Assembly: GCF_900103715.1 (NCBI RefSeq)
Contig: NZ_FNHL01000004.1
Coordinates: 310,001 to 374,000, forward strand
Direction of reading: 5' to 3'
DNA from: Halogranum gelatinilyticum
GTDB taxonomy: Archaea; Halobacteriota; Halobacteria; Halobacteriales; Haloferacaceae
Length of the DNA: 64,000 bases
Under the pieces are notes generated by a model. The model was not told the origin of the DNA. It made no database searches and worked only from the letters and a program-made list of their open reading frames with translations. Positions 7,907 through 16,562 of the stretch are shown in pieces; position 1 is the first letter of the stretch; each line of letters opens with the position of its first letter. The position numbers and the translations under genes are program-made.

Positions 7907-8539
7907 CTATCGCTCAGCGAACCACTCACCAAACTTCGCCAACGCCCGCCCACGGTGTGAAATCGCGTTCTTCTCTTCCGTGCTCATCTCGGCCATCGTC
8001 TTCCCGTCGTGTTCGAAGATAGGGTCGTAGCCGAAGCCGCCCTCGCCGCGCGGGGCGACGAGTCGGCCGCGGACGACGCCCTCGAACAGTTTGACGGGCA
8101 GGGCGTCCTCCTCCTCCTCGGCGTTCTCGTCGGCACCCGCTGCGGCGGCGGCGACGCGGTCGTCGCGGTCGATGGGGTCCGGGCTGGCACGGAACTCCTC
8201 GCCGTCGCAGTAGGCCAGCACACACCGGAACTCGGCGCGGCGGTTCTCTTCTCCCTCACCCAGTTTCCAGACGCGGTCGACGCCGACGGTGTCCTCGACG
8301 TAGGAGGAGTACGGGCCGGGGAAGCCGCCGAGCGCGTCGACGAACAGCCCCGCGTCGTCGACGAGGACCGGTTCGCCGAACTGGCGGTAGGCCTCGCGCG
8401 CGCCGTGGGCCGCGATGGGACCGAGTTCGGGTGCCTGAATCTCGGTGTAGTCGAAGTCGACCTGGCCGACCTCCGCGTCGCCGAGATACTGGACCGCCTC
8501 CCGGACCTTGCCGGGGTTCGTCGTCACGTAGTTGAGCAT
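7907..8539 (-). CDS. rdgB: XTP/dITP pyrophosphatase (HAM1/RdgB family)
   Basis: This 210-aa protein has the HAM1 motifs TTNPGKVREA (N-terminus), VDDAGLFVDALGGFPGPYS (active-site Asp pair) and GGFGYDPIF. It hydrolyses non-canonical purine triphosphates (dITP, XTP) to monophosphates, keeping them out of DNA and RNA. A low-complexity acidic insert (AGADENAEEEEDALP) sits mid-protein and is longer than in most relatives, probably a halophilic surface loop. It starts about 55 nt before the end of the DUF5808 gene on the same strand. Confidence 0.93.
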   Translation of the reverse strand: MLNYVTTNPGKVREAVQYLGDAEVGQVDFDYTEIQAPELGPIAAHGAREAYRQFGEPVLVDDAGLFVDALGGFPGPYSSYVEDTVGVDRVWKLGEGEENRRAEFRCVLAYCDGEEFRASPDPIDRDDRVAAAAAGADENAEEEEDALPVKLFEGVVRGRLVAPRGEGGFGYDPIFEHDGKTMAEMSTEEKNAISHRGRALAKFGEWFAER

Positions 8540-8594
8540 ACGCTCACTGTCGGGAGGGAAACGAAAGAAGCGTCGGTTCGCTGTCTGAGTTGGT

Positions 8595-8876
8595 TCAGTC
8601 GTCGTCGACGACGACCTCGACGGGACCGTCGTCCTCGTCGACTTCGGCGACTTCCCCGCCGGACTTCTGTTCGAGGTAGAACATCGCGCCAGCGGCGAGG
8701 AGGACGACCCACGAGCGCCAGTTGGCGAGGTTGAGCGTGTAGCCGATGCCGAAAGGCTTCTTCACGAGCATACCCTTGCCGGGCTGCCAGTACGACGAGA
8801 GGAGCCGGCCGAGGCTCGGCCGCTCGAAGTTGTACGGGATGCCGAGAATCTCACCGGACTGCGGTTTGTCTGCCAT
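8595..8876 (-). CDS. DUF5808 small membrane-associated protein
   Basis: This 93-aa protein begins MADKPQSGEILGIPYNFERP and continues with SLGRLLSSYWQPGKG and KPFGIGYTLNLAN, the conserved signature of DUF5808. One membrane helix follows (WVVLLAAGAMFYLE), then a very acidic C-terminus (DEDDGPVEVVVDDD). The ATG at 8876 is the only start that keeps the signature at the N-terminus; the longer open frame upstream is an antisense artefact of kae1. The function is unknown. It lies between kae1-bud32 and rdgB on the same strand. Confidence 0.83.
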   Translation of the reverse strand: MADKPQSGEILGIPYNFERPSLGRLLSSYWQPGKGMLVKKPFGIGYTLNLANWRSWVVLLAAGAMFYLEQKSGGEVAEVDEDDGPVEVVVDDD

Positions 8877-8926
8877 AGCCGAGCGTACGACGGCGGGCGA
8901 TAAATTGTTTTGGTGTCTGACTGGTC

Positions 8927-10555
8927 TTACTGGTACCGCCCGCGCCCCTCGACCGTCCGCAGTCGCGAGAGCACGTCGGCGTCGCCCGTCGCCTCGTAGC
9001 CCGCCTCGAACGCCTCGCGTAGCGGGGCGGGGTCGTCGGCGGTGCCGTCGATGCTCTGCTCGAAGACGTGGAGGTCCATCGCGTGGTCCTCGACGTGGCC
9101 GGTGTGGAAACCGAGACCGAAGTCGATGAGGAACGTGCGGGACGGCGATTCGCTGCCGTCCCGCTCGGAAGGTGAACGACCCACGCGCACGTTCCGCGTC
9201 GTCGGGTCGCCGTGGACGATACCGGCCCGATGCAGCCGACCCAGATGGCCGCCGACCTCCCGAATCGCGTCGGCCGAGAGGTCCTCGGCGAGGTCGCACG
9301 CGCCGACGTGTTGGAAGGTGATGGTCGCCTCCCGCAGGTCGACGTCGCGGACGAGCGGCGTCGGTACGCCCGCCTGTCGTGCCTCGCTCGTCAGCCGCGC
9401 CTCGGCGGTGGTCCGCTCTTTCCGGAGGCGGGCGTCGAGCTGGGGGTGGCGGTAGGACTTCGGTAGCCGACGCTTGACGACGTCCTCGCCCTCGAAGGAG
9501 ACGGTCGCCTCCGCGCCGCGGATGTCGCCCGCCTCCGTGACCGCGCGGGCGACGGACTCGTCGTCGCCGCGCCACGTGACGGGCACCTGGTCGGGGCGGT
9601 AGTTCGGGTCGACCGAGGAGTCGGCGACGGGCAGGGTGTCGCCCGCGTCGTACATTTTGGCTCCCAAGACGGCAATCATGCCGGCGTTGTCGCGCAGGAA
9701 CCGCGGTTCAGGCGCGTAGAAGTCCGCACCGCGCGCCTCGCACATCTCGGCGAGCATCTCTCTGAGTCGCGCGTTCTGTCCGACGCCGCCGCCGAGGACG
9801 AGTTCGTCCGTCCCCGTCAGCGACAGGGCACGCTCGGCGACTTCAGTGAGCATCCCAAAGACCGTCTCCTGCAGGCCACAGCAGATATCCTCGACCTCCT
9901 CGCCGTCGTCGTAGGCCTGTTTGGCGGCACTCATGATGCCCGAGAAGGAGAAGTCCATCCCCTTGACGACGTAGGGCAGGTCGAGATACTCGCCGTCTTT
10001 CGCGGCCTGCTCGACCTTCGGGCCGCCGGGATGCGTCCAGCCGACGTGGCGGGTGAACTTGTCGATGGCGTTGCCGACGCCGGTGTCCATCGTCTCGCCG
10101 AGGACGCGGTAGCGGCCGTTGTGGTAGCCCAGGAGATGGGCGTTCGCGCCCGAGGCGTTCAGGCAGACGGGCGAGTCGAAGCCCGACTGGTGGCGGCCGA
10201 TTTCGAGGTGGGCCACCATGTGGTTGACGCCGACGAGCGGCACGTCGAGCGTCTGCGCAAGCGAGCGGGCCGCGGTGGCGACGATGCGGAGACACGGGCC
10301 GAGACCCGGGCCACGGGAGAAGGCGACGGCGTCGATTTCGGGGGCACCAGAATCGCTCGTCTCGCTCGCGTGCGCTAAGACCGACTCGACGACGCCCGGC
10401 ACGGCGTCGGCCATGTGTTCGGCCGCCTCGCGCGGGTGAATGCCGCCGCTGTCGGGCTGGTAGGGGTCGGAGTCGATGAAAACGGAGTCGTCGTCGGCAT
10501 CGAACAGTGCAGCGCTTGCGGCCCACGCCGTCCCTTCGATGCCGAGAACGCGCAT
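8927..10555 (-). CDS. kae1-bud32: Bifunctional Kae1-Bud32 (t6A tRNA modification and KEOPS kinase)
   Basis: This 542-aa fusion joins two KEOPS subunits. Residues 1 to about 325 are Kae1, with the ASKHA start (RVLGIEGTAWAAS), the metal-binding HMVAH motif and GGGVGQNARL. Residues from about 335 are the Bud32 atypical kinase/ATPase, with the catalytic loop HGDPTTRNVRV and DFGLGF. The complex transfers threonylcarbamoyl to A37 of ANN-decoding tRNAs. The fusion is usual in Euryarchaeota. It starts 8 nt after the stop of rps24e, so the two are co-transcribed. Confidence 0.96.
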   Translation of the reverse strand: MRVLGIEGTAWAASAALFDADDDSVFIDSDPYQPDSGGIHPREAAEHMADAVPGVVESVLAHASETSDSGAPEIDAVAFSRGPGLGPCLRIVATAARSLAQTLDVPLVGVNHMVAHLEIGRHQSGFDSPVCLNASGANAHLLGYHNGRYRVLGETMDTGVGNAIDKFTRHVGWTHPGGPKVEQAAKDGEYLDLPYVVKGMDFSFSGIMSAAKQAYDDGEEVEDICCGLQETVFGMLTEVAERALSLTGTDELVLGGGVGQNARLREMLAEMCEARGADFYAPEPRFLRDNAGMIAVLGAKMYDAGDTLPVADSSVDPNYRPDQVPVTWRGDDESVARAVTEAGDIRGAEATVSFEGEDVVKRRLPKSYRHPQLDARLRKERTTAEARLTSEARQAGVPTPLVRDVDLREATITFQHVGACDLAEDLSADAIREVGGHLGRLHRAGIVHGDPTTRNVRVGRSPSERDGSESPSRTFLIDFGLGFHTGHVEDHAMDLHVFEQSIDGTADDPAPLREAFEAGYEATGDADVLSRLRTVEGRGRYQ

Positions 10556-10563
10556 TTAGCTAC

Positions 10564-10881
10564 TTACGCTTCTTCGGCTTCCGCGTCGACGTCCTCGTCG
10601 CCGAGGGTGATCTTGTTGCGCTCGAGCATGTGTTCCTGCTCGACGTCGCGGGCGAAGTCGGCCGTCTCGTAGACCTTCGCGTAGCCGACCGTCTTGCGCA
10701 TTCCGAACTTCGTGTCCAGCTTGTGGACGACGACTTCGTCCGAACCCTTGTCGAGTTTGGCCGCGAGACTGTCGCGGACCTGCAGACGGGAGGGCGTCGC
10801 TTCGTCGTGGACGATCTCGAATCGGACGTCGGTACGGTGCAGCATGGGGTTCTCCTCCTCGGAGATGATGTCGATATCCAT
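10564..10881 (-). CDS. rps24e: 30S ribosomal protein S24e
   Basis: This 105-aa protein matches archaeal S24e: MDIDIISEEENPMLHRTDVRF at the start, HDEATPSRLQVRDSLAAKL in the middle and KFGMRKTVGYAKVYE near the end. The acidic C-terminus (EDVDAEAEEA) is typical of halophiles. It leads the kae1-bud32 transcript. A TATA-like element (AATCCTTTTACTTG on the minus strand, 10909-10922) lies about 35 nt upstream. The S27ae gene that I expect between S24e and kae1 in haloarchaea is not present here. Confidence 0.96.
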   Translation of the reverse strand: MDIDIISEEENPMLHRTDVRFEIVHDEATPSRLQVRDSLAAKLDKGSDEVVVHKLDTKFGMRKTVGYAKVYETADFARDVEQEHMLERNKITLGDEDVDAEAEEA

Positions 10882-10979
10882 GGTTCAGTTGCTTGGAACT
10901 CCTCTCGAAACAAGTAAAAGGATTTCGACCTCGTGACGGCCGTGTCAACGGGCACAACCGAGAGACGCCGTGACAGCGA

Positions 10980-12251
10980 CTAGCGTCCGAACGCCCGAAC
11001 GCCGTCGGCGGCGACGACGTACACGCCACCCTCGACGAGCGTCGGCGGGCCACGAATCCCCGCCAGAATCTGGTCGGAGACGCCCTGTTCCTCGGTGCGT
11101 CGTCGCCACCGCTCCTCGCCCGTCGCACGGTCGAGCGCGAGGACGGACCGCGAGTCGAAGCCCTGCTCGCCGACGTAGACGGCCTCGGCCCCGACGGTCG
11201 GTGTCGTCGGTTGCGACACGTCGGCGGTCCACCGCGACTCTCCCTCGGTGGTTAGCGCGTGCAACGCGGCGTCCTCGCCGCGGGACCCGACGTACACCTC
11301 ACCGTCGGCGACGGCCGCGGCGGTCCCCCGGTCCGGTTCGCCGACGTCTGCAGTCCACCGTTCGCTCCCGTCCGCTGCCGCGACGGCGTGGAGCGTTCCA
11401 CCAGAGTCGGTGACGTAGACCGAGCCGTCGGCGACCGTGGGCGTCGTCTCCGCGGACTCGTCGAACTCGACGCGCCACAGTTCGCTCCCGTCGGCTGTGT
11501 CGAGTGCGACGAGGTCGTCGTCCACGAGGAAGAGTCGATTGTCGGCGACGGCGACGGAGCCGTGGAGTCGCAACTCGCCGCTCCCGAGGTCGACGCGCCA
11601 CCGTTCCTCGCCCGTCTCGACGTCGTACGCGAAGGCCTCGGTCGGCCACTCGGAGAACGAACCGTTGGCGAGGTAGGCCACCCCGTCGACGACGACGGGC
11701 GAGCCCGGCGGCCCGCGGCCGATGTCGCGCTCCCAGCGGAGGTTGCCGGACGCCCGGTCGAACGTGAAGAGCGTCCCGTAGCTCTGGACGACGAGCGTGT
11801 CGTCCACGACGGTCGGGACACCCATCGCGCCACCGCGTTCGACGGCCGTCGACCACTGGATGCGACCCGTGGCGGCGTCGCGAGCGACCAGCCCGCCCGC
11901 GTCACGGCCCGACTCGACGGTGTAGCACGTCCCGTCGGCGACGACCGGTGGCGACGACTGGACGTAGAACCCCCAGTAGGTCTCGGGGTCGTCGGGGACG
12001 GCCGTCAGCCCGGCGACGTGGCCGGTGTTACCCGCGTCGGCCTGAAACCGCGGCCAGTCGGTCGCCGTCGGCATCGGCGTCGGGTCCTGCGGGGCACCCG
12101 AGGTGGGCGGCGGCGGGGGGAACGTGCTCTCGGTACTCGTGGTCTCCGTCGATGGGTCGGTGCCGGGGCTGTCGCCCGTACAGCCGGCGAGGAGGCCGCC
12201 GAGGGCGACACCGCCGGCTCTGAGGAGGGCTCTACGTGTGTGGAGGGCCAT
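10980..12251 (-). CDS. PQQ-like beta-propeller Tat lipoprotein
   Basis: This 423-aa protein starts MALHTRRALLRAGGVALGG, a Tat signal followed by the lipobox LLAGC, so it is exported folded and anchored by a lipidated Cys outside the membrane. After a Thr/Ser/Pro-rich linker come about seven PQQ-like blades with repeated D-A/T-G-xxx-W motifs (ATGRIQWS, ASGNLRWE, ETGEERWR, ADGSELWR, ADGSERWT, ATGEERWR). The role of these propellers is usually unknown; BamB-like or dehydrogenase-like binding is possible. The ATG at 12251 is chosen because it places RR near the N-terminus. It interrupts the usual spt4-to-S24e gene order. Confidence 0.88.
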   Translation of the reverse strand: MALHTRRALLRAGGVALGGLLAGCTGDSPGTDPSTETTSTESTFPPPPPTSGAPQDPTPMPTATDWPRFQADAGNTGHVAGLTAVPDDPETYWGFYVQSSPPVVADGTCYTVESGRDAGGLVARDAATGRIQWSTAVERGGAMGVPTVVDDTLVVQSYGTLFTFDRASGNLRWERDIGRGPPGSPVVVDGVAYLANGSFSEWPTEAFAYDVETGEERWRVDLGSGELRLHGSVAVADNRLFLVDDDLVALDTADGSELWRVEFDESAETTPTVADGSVYVTDSGGTLHAVAAADGSERWTADVGEPDRGTAAAVADGEVYVGSRGEDAALHALTTEGESRWTADVSQPTTPTVGAEAVYVGEQGFDSRSVLALDRATGEERWRRRTEEQGVSDQILAGIRGPPTLVEGGVYVVAADGVRAFGR

Positions 12252-12312
12252 CGGTCGGCAGTGCTGACGGGCGAGTAATAGGTCTTGTGTGGAATCCGTC
12301 AGCAACGACGGG

Positions 12313-12864
12313 TCAGTCCAGTCGCGCCAACGCCGCCTCGGTGTCGCCCTCGAACTGCGAGAGCAGCTCGCGGGCCTCGGCCTTCGTCTCCTCGGTGACG
12401 GGGACGTGGACCATGCCCTCGTCCGGTTGGCCGTAGATCACGCTCGCGCCGAGCGGCGCGGCGACGATGGCCGGGAGCGTCGCGAGATCCTCCTCGCCCG
12501 TGACGAAGAGGACGGTGGGGTCGTCGGCCGCGAGCGCGTCGACGAGCGCGTCGAGCATCGCTTCCGAGAGCGTCGCGGGCGGGTTCTCGACTTCGATACG
12601 GGCGGCGTCGCCGTCGAGGACCTCCCGAACCGCCTCGTCGACGGCCTTCCGCTTGGTCTTGCCGTCGATGACCGCCACGTCAGGTTCACGGTCCGCCTGC
12701 CGGAGATGGTAGGTGACGACGTCGCCGACGGCGATGAGCGGTGTCGGGCCGTCGTGGTCACTGGCCGTCAGATCGACGTCCCGCAACAGGTCCGCAGGGT
12801 CGGTGTAGACGCGGCCCATCGGGTCTTTGAACGCACCGCGGACCTCGGCGGGCAGCCGCAGCAT
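12313..12864 (-). CDS. GTP-dependent dephospho-CoA kinase (DUF359)
   Basis: This 183-aa protein carries the DUF359 features: LIAVGDVVTYHL (nucleotide strand), DVAVIDGKTKRK and NPPATLSEAM, then the GEEDLATLPAIVAAPLG block. The archaeal family phosphorylates dephospho-CoA with GTP in the last step of CoA synthesis. The start ATG shares one base with the spt4 stop (TGATG), so it is translationally coupled in the eIF2-gamma/PIN/rpoE1/spt4 operon, its usual place in haloarchaea. Confidence 0.9.
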   Translation of the reverse strand: MLRLPAEVRGAFKDPMGRVYTDPADLLRDVDLTASDHDGPTPLIAVGDVVTYHLRQADREPDVAVIDGKTKRKAVDEAVREVLDGDAARIEVENPPATLSEAMLDALVDALAADDPTVLFVTGEEDLATLPAIVAAPLGASVIYGQPDEGMVHVPVTEETKAEARELLSQFEGDTEAALARLD

Positions 12865-13061
12865 CACCGGACCTTGAGCGCGTAGCCGCCCGGCTCCGAG
12901 ACGTTCATCTCGGTGGCGACCTCGCTCTGTTCGGGATGCGTGATGATGACGTAGCCAGCCCAGTCCTCCGTCAGGCTGGACGAGCCACAGAGGTTGCACG
13001 TCTGGGCGTCGGGGTCGTTGATGTGGTGGCACTCACGGCAGGCTTTTCGCTTCTTCGCCAT
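12864..13061 (-). CDS. spt4: Transcription elongation factor Spt4
   Basis: This 65-aa protein has a four-cysteine zinc ribbon (CRECHHINDPDAQTCNLC), then SSSLTEDWAGYVIITHPEQS, the Spt4 beta-sheet that pairs with the Spt5 NGN domain. Spt4/5 clamps RNA polymerase and aids processivity. It lies 3 nt after rpoE1 and overlaps the dephospho-CoA kinase gene by 1 nt. Confidence 0.96.
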   Translation of the reverse strand: MAKKRKACRECHHINDPDAQTCNLCGSSSLTEDWAGYVIITHPEQSEVATEMNVSEPGGYALKVR

Positions 13062-13064
13062 CGC

Positions 13065-13634
13065 TTAGCCCTCCGTTGTGGCCTGTCGCTCGTCGCGGTC
13101 GGCCTCCAGCCAGCCGTGCTTGCCGAGACCGGGCTGTTTGGCCGTCAGGCCGATCTTCGAGTCCCGTGGGTTGCGTTCGTCGATACTCTTCGTGACGATG
13201 CGGACGCGGACGGCGTCGTCGACGCCGAGCGTCCGGTTGGAGTCGGTCGACGCGAGCTGCTGGTTCTCGCCGTCGTAGGCGAGATACTCGTCCGAGATCT
13301 GCGAGACGTGCAGCAGGCCGTCCACCGGGCCGATGCCGACGAAGGCACCGAACTCGACGACTTCGACGACCGTCCCGTCGACGACTTCCTGCATCTTCGG
13401 GTCGAACGTGATGGCGTCGAACTCCGCCTGGTAGTAGACGCCGGGACGGTTCGGTAGGACCGAACCCTCGCCGATGTCGTGTACTTTGACGACGCTGACA
13501 ACACTGCCAACGTCCTCGTCCATCCGTCCTTCGAGCTTGTCCTGGAGCAGCCGCTTGACCCGCTGGGGCGTCACGTCCGCCAGGTCGCGTGGCGGCACTT
13601 CGACCGTGTCCTTGAGTCGTACTTTCTTATACAT
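13065..13634 (-). CDS. rpoE1: RNA polymerase subunit Rpo7 (RpoE')
   Basis: This 189-aa protein has the N-terminal RNP-like tip domain (MYKKVRLKDTVEVPPRDL, with VLPNRPGVYYQAEFDAITF) and an S1 RNA-binding domain (about 80-180: VDGTVVEVVEFGAFVGIGPVDG...HVSQIS). It forms the Rpo4/7 stalk that contacts nascent RNA. It sits between the PIN gene (9 nt) and spt4 (3 nt), the standard archaeal arrangement. Confidence 0.96.
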   Translation of the reverse strand: MYKKVRLKDTVEVPPRDLADVTPQRVKRLLQDKLEGRMDEDVGSVVSVVKVHDIGEGSVLPNRPGVYYQAEFDAITFDPKMQEVVDGTVVEVVEFGAFVGIGPVDGLLHVSQISDEYLAYDGENQQLASTDSNRTLGVDDAVRVRIVTKSIDERNPRDSKIGLTAKQPGLGKHGWLEADRDERQATTEG

Positions 13635-13643
13635 ATCCTCGTG

Positions 13644-14030
13644 TTATGGTGCGGTGACCGCGAGTGTGTTCCGTCCTCGAACGCCGACCACCGGACAGCC
13701 GCCGTCGAGCAGGCGGGTCCGGAGCGGTCGGTCGTTGGTGACGACGTAGTCGACCTCGCCGCGGTCGGCGAGTTCGACGAGTGCGTCGTCGGCGTACGAT
13801 GCGTCCGTCTCGACCACTGAGCAGTGGCGCGTCGCGAGGTCCGAACCGACGCTGGCGGCGACGCCCTCCTCCCCGTTCGAATCCGCGGCGAGTTTCTCGA
13901 GTTCGTCGAGTACCGCCTGCGGGGTGACGAGGTCGGACGTGCCGAACAGCCGGTCGAGTTCGTCGAACACGCGCACGTCGAGTTCGACCGGCATCATCAG
14001 CGCGTTCGTGTCCATTGCGACGACGACCAT
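13644..14030 (-). CDS. PIN-domain ribonuclease-like protein (VapC9/Fcf1 type)
   Basis: This 128-aa PIN domain has MVVVAMDTNALMMPVEL (first catalytic Asp), VTPQAVLDELEKLA (Glu), DDALVELADRGEVDYVVTNDRPLR (Asp residues) and a final strand. The set of acidic residues suggests an active nuclease. Placement between eIF2-gamma and rpoE1 is conserved in Euryarchaeota, where this family is thought to act in rRNA processing like Fcf1/Utp24 rather than as a toxin. The ATG directly abuts the eIF2-gamma stop (TAG|ATG). Confidence 0.9.
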   Translation of the reverse strand: MVVVAMDTNALMMPVELDVRVFDELDRLFGTSDLVTPQAVLDELEKLAADSNGEEGVAASVGSDLATRHCSVVETDASYADDALVELADRGEVDYVVTNDRPLRTRLLDGGCPVVGVRGRNTLAVTAP

Positions 14031-15266
14031 CTACTCCTTGAGCGTACCGATGCCGATGAGTCGCCAGCGCGCGCCGACGCGGCGGTTGATGGCGATCTTC
14101 GCACCGACCGGGGCGCAGACGGGGCGCTTGAGTTTGACCTCACACTCCCCGTCGCGGGCGCTCGTGACCGCACCGACGGTCGTCGCCGTCCCCACGGTCA
14201 GCATGAGCGGTTCGCCGGTCGAGATCTCGTCGATCTCCTCGTCGCCGCCGACGACGCGTTCGAGGAGGTCGATGTCCATCTCGAAGGAGTGCCACGTCGG
14301 CGGGAGCGTGCCGGGTTCGCCGGCGACCTGTCCCGCGAGCGCGTCACCCTTCGTCAGGCTGGGGTCGAGTCCCGTCCCGAGACCGAGCAGGCCACCGGGG
14401 CGGACCTCGTCGAGCTGCTTGCCGCCCGCCTGCAGCGAGCGGATGGTGGTCGTGATGGGCTTCCACTCCGTCTGGCCGCCTTCGTCGACCTCGCGGCCGG
14501 GGCGGAGTTCGATGTCCTCGCCCTTCTCCAGTTTGCCCTCGACGAGCGAGCCGCCGACGACGCCGCCGGAGAGATCCTCCCACGTCGTGCCGGGGCGGTT
14601 GATGTCGAAGCTGCGGGCCACGAACATCCGCGACGCCTGCGTCTCGTCGCGCTCGGGCGTCGGAATCTCCTCCTCGATCGCCTCGATGAGGAGGTCCATG
14701 TTGACGTCCTGCTGGGCACTGATGGGCACGATGGGCGCGTCCTCGGCGACCGTCCCCTCGACGAACTCCTTGATCTGCTCGTAGTTGTCGACCGCGCGGT
14801 CACGGTCGACCAGGTCGACCTTGTTCTGCGCGATGACGATGTTGTCGATGCCGATGATGTCGAGCGCCATCAGATGCTCTTCGGTCTGTGCCTGCGGGAC
14901 GTCCTCCGTCGCAGACACGACGAGCACCGCGCCGTCCATCAGGTTCGCACCCGACAGCATCGTCGCCATCAGGGTCTCGTGACCCGGGGCGTCGACGAAC
15001 GAAACCGTCCGTAGGACGTCGGTTTCGACGTTGTGTTCTTCGCACGATTCTGCTACTGTGAAGCATTCGGGCTCGGCCTCCTCGGGACATTTGCGGAATG
15101 TCGCGTCGGCGTACCCCAGCCGGATGGAGATACCTCGCTTCATCTCCTCCGAGTGCTGGTCGGTCCACGACCCACTAAGCGCCTGGACCAGTGTCGTCTT
15201 CCCGTGGTCGACGTGGCCGACGAGTCCGATGTTCACCTCCGGTTGTTGCGGATTTTCCGTCACCAT
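14031..15266 (-). CDS. eif2g: Translation initiation factor eIF2, gamma subunit
   Basis: This 411-aa GTPase has G1 GHVDHGKT, G3 DAPGHE and G4 AQNKVD, plus the eIF2-gamma-specific Cys-rich insert ([18 protein letters not shown]) that forms a zinc knuckle. Domains II and III follow ([32 protein letters not shown]). It carries Met-tRNAi to the ribosome. The ATG at 15266 is preceded immediately by the strong Shine-Dalgarno AGGAGGTCA on the minus strand, which decides the start against a longer open frame. It heads a five-gene operon. Confidence 0.96.
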   Translation of the reverse strand: MVTENPQQPEVNIGLVGHVDHGKTTLVQALSGSWTDQHSEEMKRGISIRLGYADATFRKCPEEAEPECFTVAESCEEHNVETDVLRTVSFVDAPGHETLMATMLSGANLMDGAVLVVSATEDVPQAQTEEHLMALDIIGIDNIVIAQNKVDLVDRDRAVDNYEQIKEFVEGTVAEDAPIVPISAQQDVNMDLLIEAIEEEIPTPERDETQASRMFVARSFDINRPGTTWEDLSGGVVGGSLVEGKLEKGEDIELRPGREVDEGGQTEWKPITTTIRSLQAGGKQLDEVRPGGLLGLGTGLDPSLTKGDALAGQVAGEPGTLPPTWHSFEMDIDLLERVVGGDEEIDEISTGEPLMLTVGTATTVGAVTSARDGECEVKLKRPVCAPVGAKIAINRRVGARWRLIGIGTLKE

Positions 15267-15498
15267 TGACCTCCTGAGAGTAATCTTGGGGAAACTTCGC
15301 CCCGAACGCGTGATAAAGTTGCTGTTCTCGTATCGGCCGCAAACGGGCGAACCGCCGCGCGACACGGTGACGGACCGCACGAGACAGCCGCCGAGACGAC
15401 CGGCCATCTCACACGCCTCGTCACACTCGGGGAACGCAGAGAGTCCCAGCCGCTGCGGGAGGCGCGACGCTTTTTTGCTCTCCTTCCTAACGCACCCT
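15267..15498. promoter_or_regulatory. Divergent promoter region between eif2g and the DUF5787 gene
   Basis: The 232-nt gap serves both strands. For eif2g, AGGAGGTCA touches the ATG and AAGATTACTC lies a little further upstream. For the plus-strand gene, a T-rich TATA-like element (CGCTTTTTTGCT, about 15468-15479) lies about 26 nt before GTG 15499, the spacing of a leaderless haloarchaeal transcript. Confidence 0.5.
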
Positions 15499-16458
15499 GT
15501 GCACGAGTTCGGGTTCGAGTTGGCACTCTGTTCGCACCTCGAAGCGACGACCGACGCGGTCGTCGCCCGCCAGCTCGGCGGCACCGTCGCCTCGCCCGGC
15601 AGCCGCATCGTCGACGTCGTCGTCGTCGAGCAGGGGCCGGAGTTCGACGCCCGAACACGGATTACGGACGAGACCATCCCCGCGCTCGCCATCGAGAGCG
15701 ACGTCGGCGTCGGCAGCGAGATCTACTGGAAAGACGCCTTCGACTGCCATCCCAATACAGCAAAGAGCGTCACCGACTGGGCCGTCGACGTTGGCTTCTT
15801 CGAGCGGAGCCGTCGCGGCGGCCGCGAGTACGTCCGCCAGACGACGCGCTACCCCGACTGGTTTGCGAGCCTTACGGCCATCGAGAACAAACCCGACCTC
15901 GGGACGCCCGGCGACCTCGAACGCCAGCTCCGGACCGACGCCAGCCTCGGCCTGTTCGACGAGGTCGTCTTGGCGACCGAGAGCTACGTCACCCGCGCGC
16001 ATCTGAACCGCATCCCCGAGCAGGTCGGCGTCTGGCGGTTCGACCCCGAGAGCGGCGAGAAGGAGGTCGTCCGCGAGCCGACCCCACTCGACACCGACGC
16101 GACGGGCGTCGAACTGCTCGACCAGCACTCGCTGCGGACGGACGTCGCCTTCGTCGACGGCGACGAGAAGGCCCGCAAGCGACGCCGTATCGCCGAGAAA
16201 GCCTACGGCAAGGGCTGGCGGGGCGACGACCTTCCGGCCTGTGCGCACGCGACGACGACGGCGGACGGCCGGCCCTTCTGCGAGCAGTACGGCCGCGTCG
16301 TCGACCCGGCCTCCGAGTGCGGCGCGTCGTGTGCGGCCCACGAGCCGGCGAAGCCGCCGGACGTCGACCTCGCGGCCCTCCGCGACGAACGCTCGCCGTG
16401 GGTCGCCGACCCGACCGGGACCGCCCGCCGACAGAGCGGGCTGGGCCGCTTTCTGTGA
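15499..16458 (+). CDS. DUF5787 protein with PD-(D/E)XK-like residues and a C-terminal Cys cluster
   Basis: This 319-aa protein belongs to a haloarchaeal family (DUF5787) of unknown function. The start is GTG ([15 protein letters not shown]), with a TATA-like element 26 nt upstream. Residues 117-133 read [17 protein letters not shown]: a PD pair nine residues before an E-N-K triad, followed by a helix rich in charged residues and a strand (FDEVVLATE). That is the order seen in PD-(D/E)XK nucleases. Near the C-terminus four cysteines lie in CAHATTT...FCEQYGR...SECGASC, recalling the Fe-S or zinc clusters of Cas4/AddB-like nucleases. Nuclease activity is my inference. Confidence 0.75.
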   Translation: MHEFGFELALCSHLEATTDAVVARQLGGTVASPGSRIVDVVVVEQGPEFDARTRITDETIPALAIESDVGVGSEIYWKDAFDCHPNTAKSVTDWAVDVGFFERSRRGGREYVRQTTRYPDWFASLTAIENKPDLGTPGDLERQLRTDASLGLFDEVVLATESYVTRAHLNRIPEQVGVWRFDPESGEKEVVREPTPLDTDATGVELLDQHSLRTDVAFVDGDEKARKRRRIAEKAYGKGWRGDDLPACAHATTTADGRPFCEQYGRVVDPASECGASCAAHEPAKPPDVDLAALRDERSPWVADPTGTARRQSGLGRFL

Positions 16459-16562
16459 CCCGGGGCGACAACGGATCGCCGCGACGAAGCGCGTCCGAGA
16501 ACACACAAACGACTCTTTGACTCTACGGAACGGCTTATTCCCCCGGTCGCGTCTCTCCGGCT

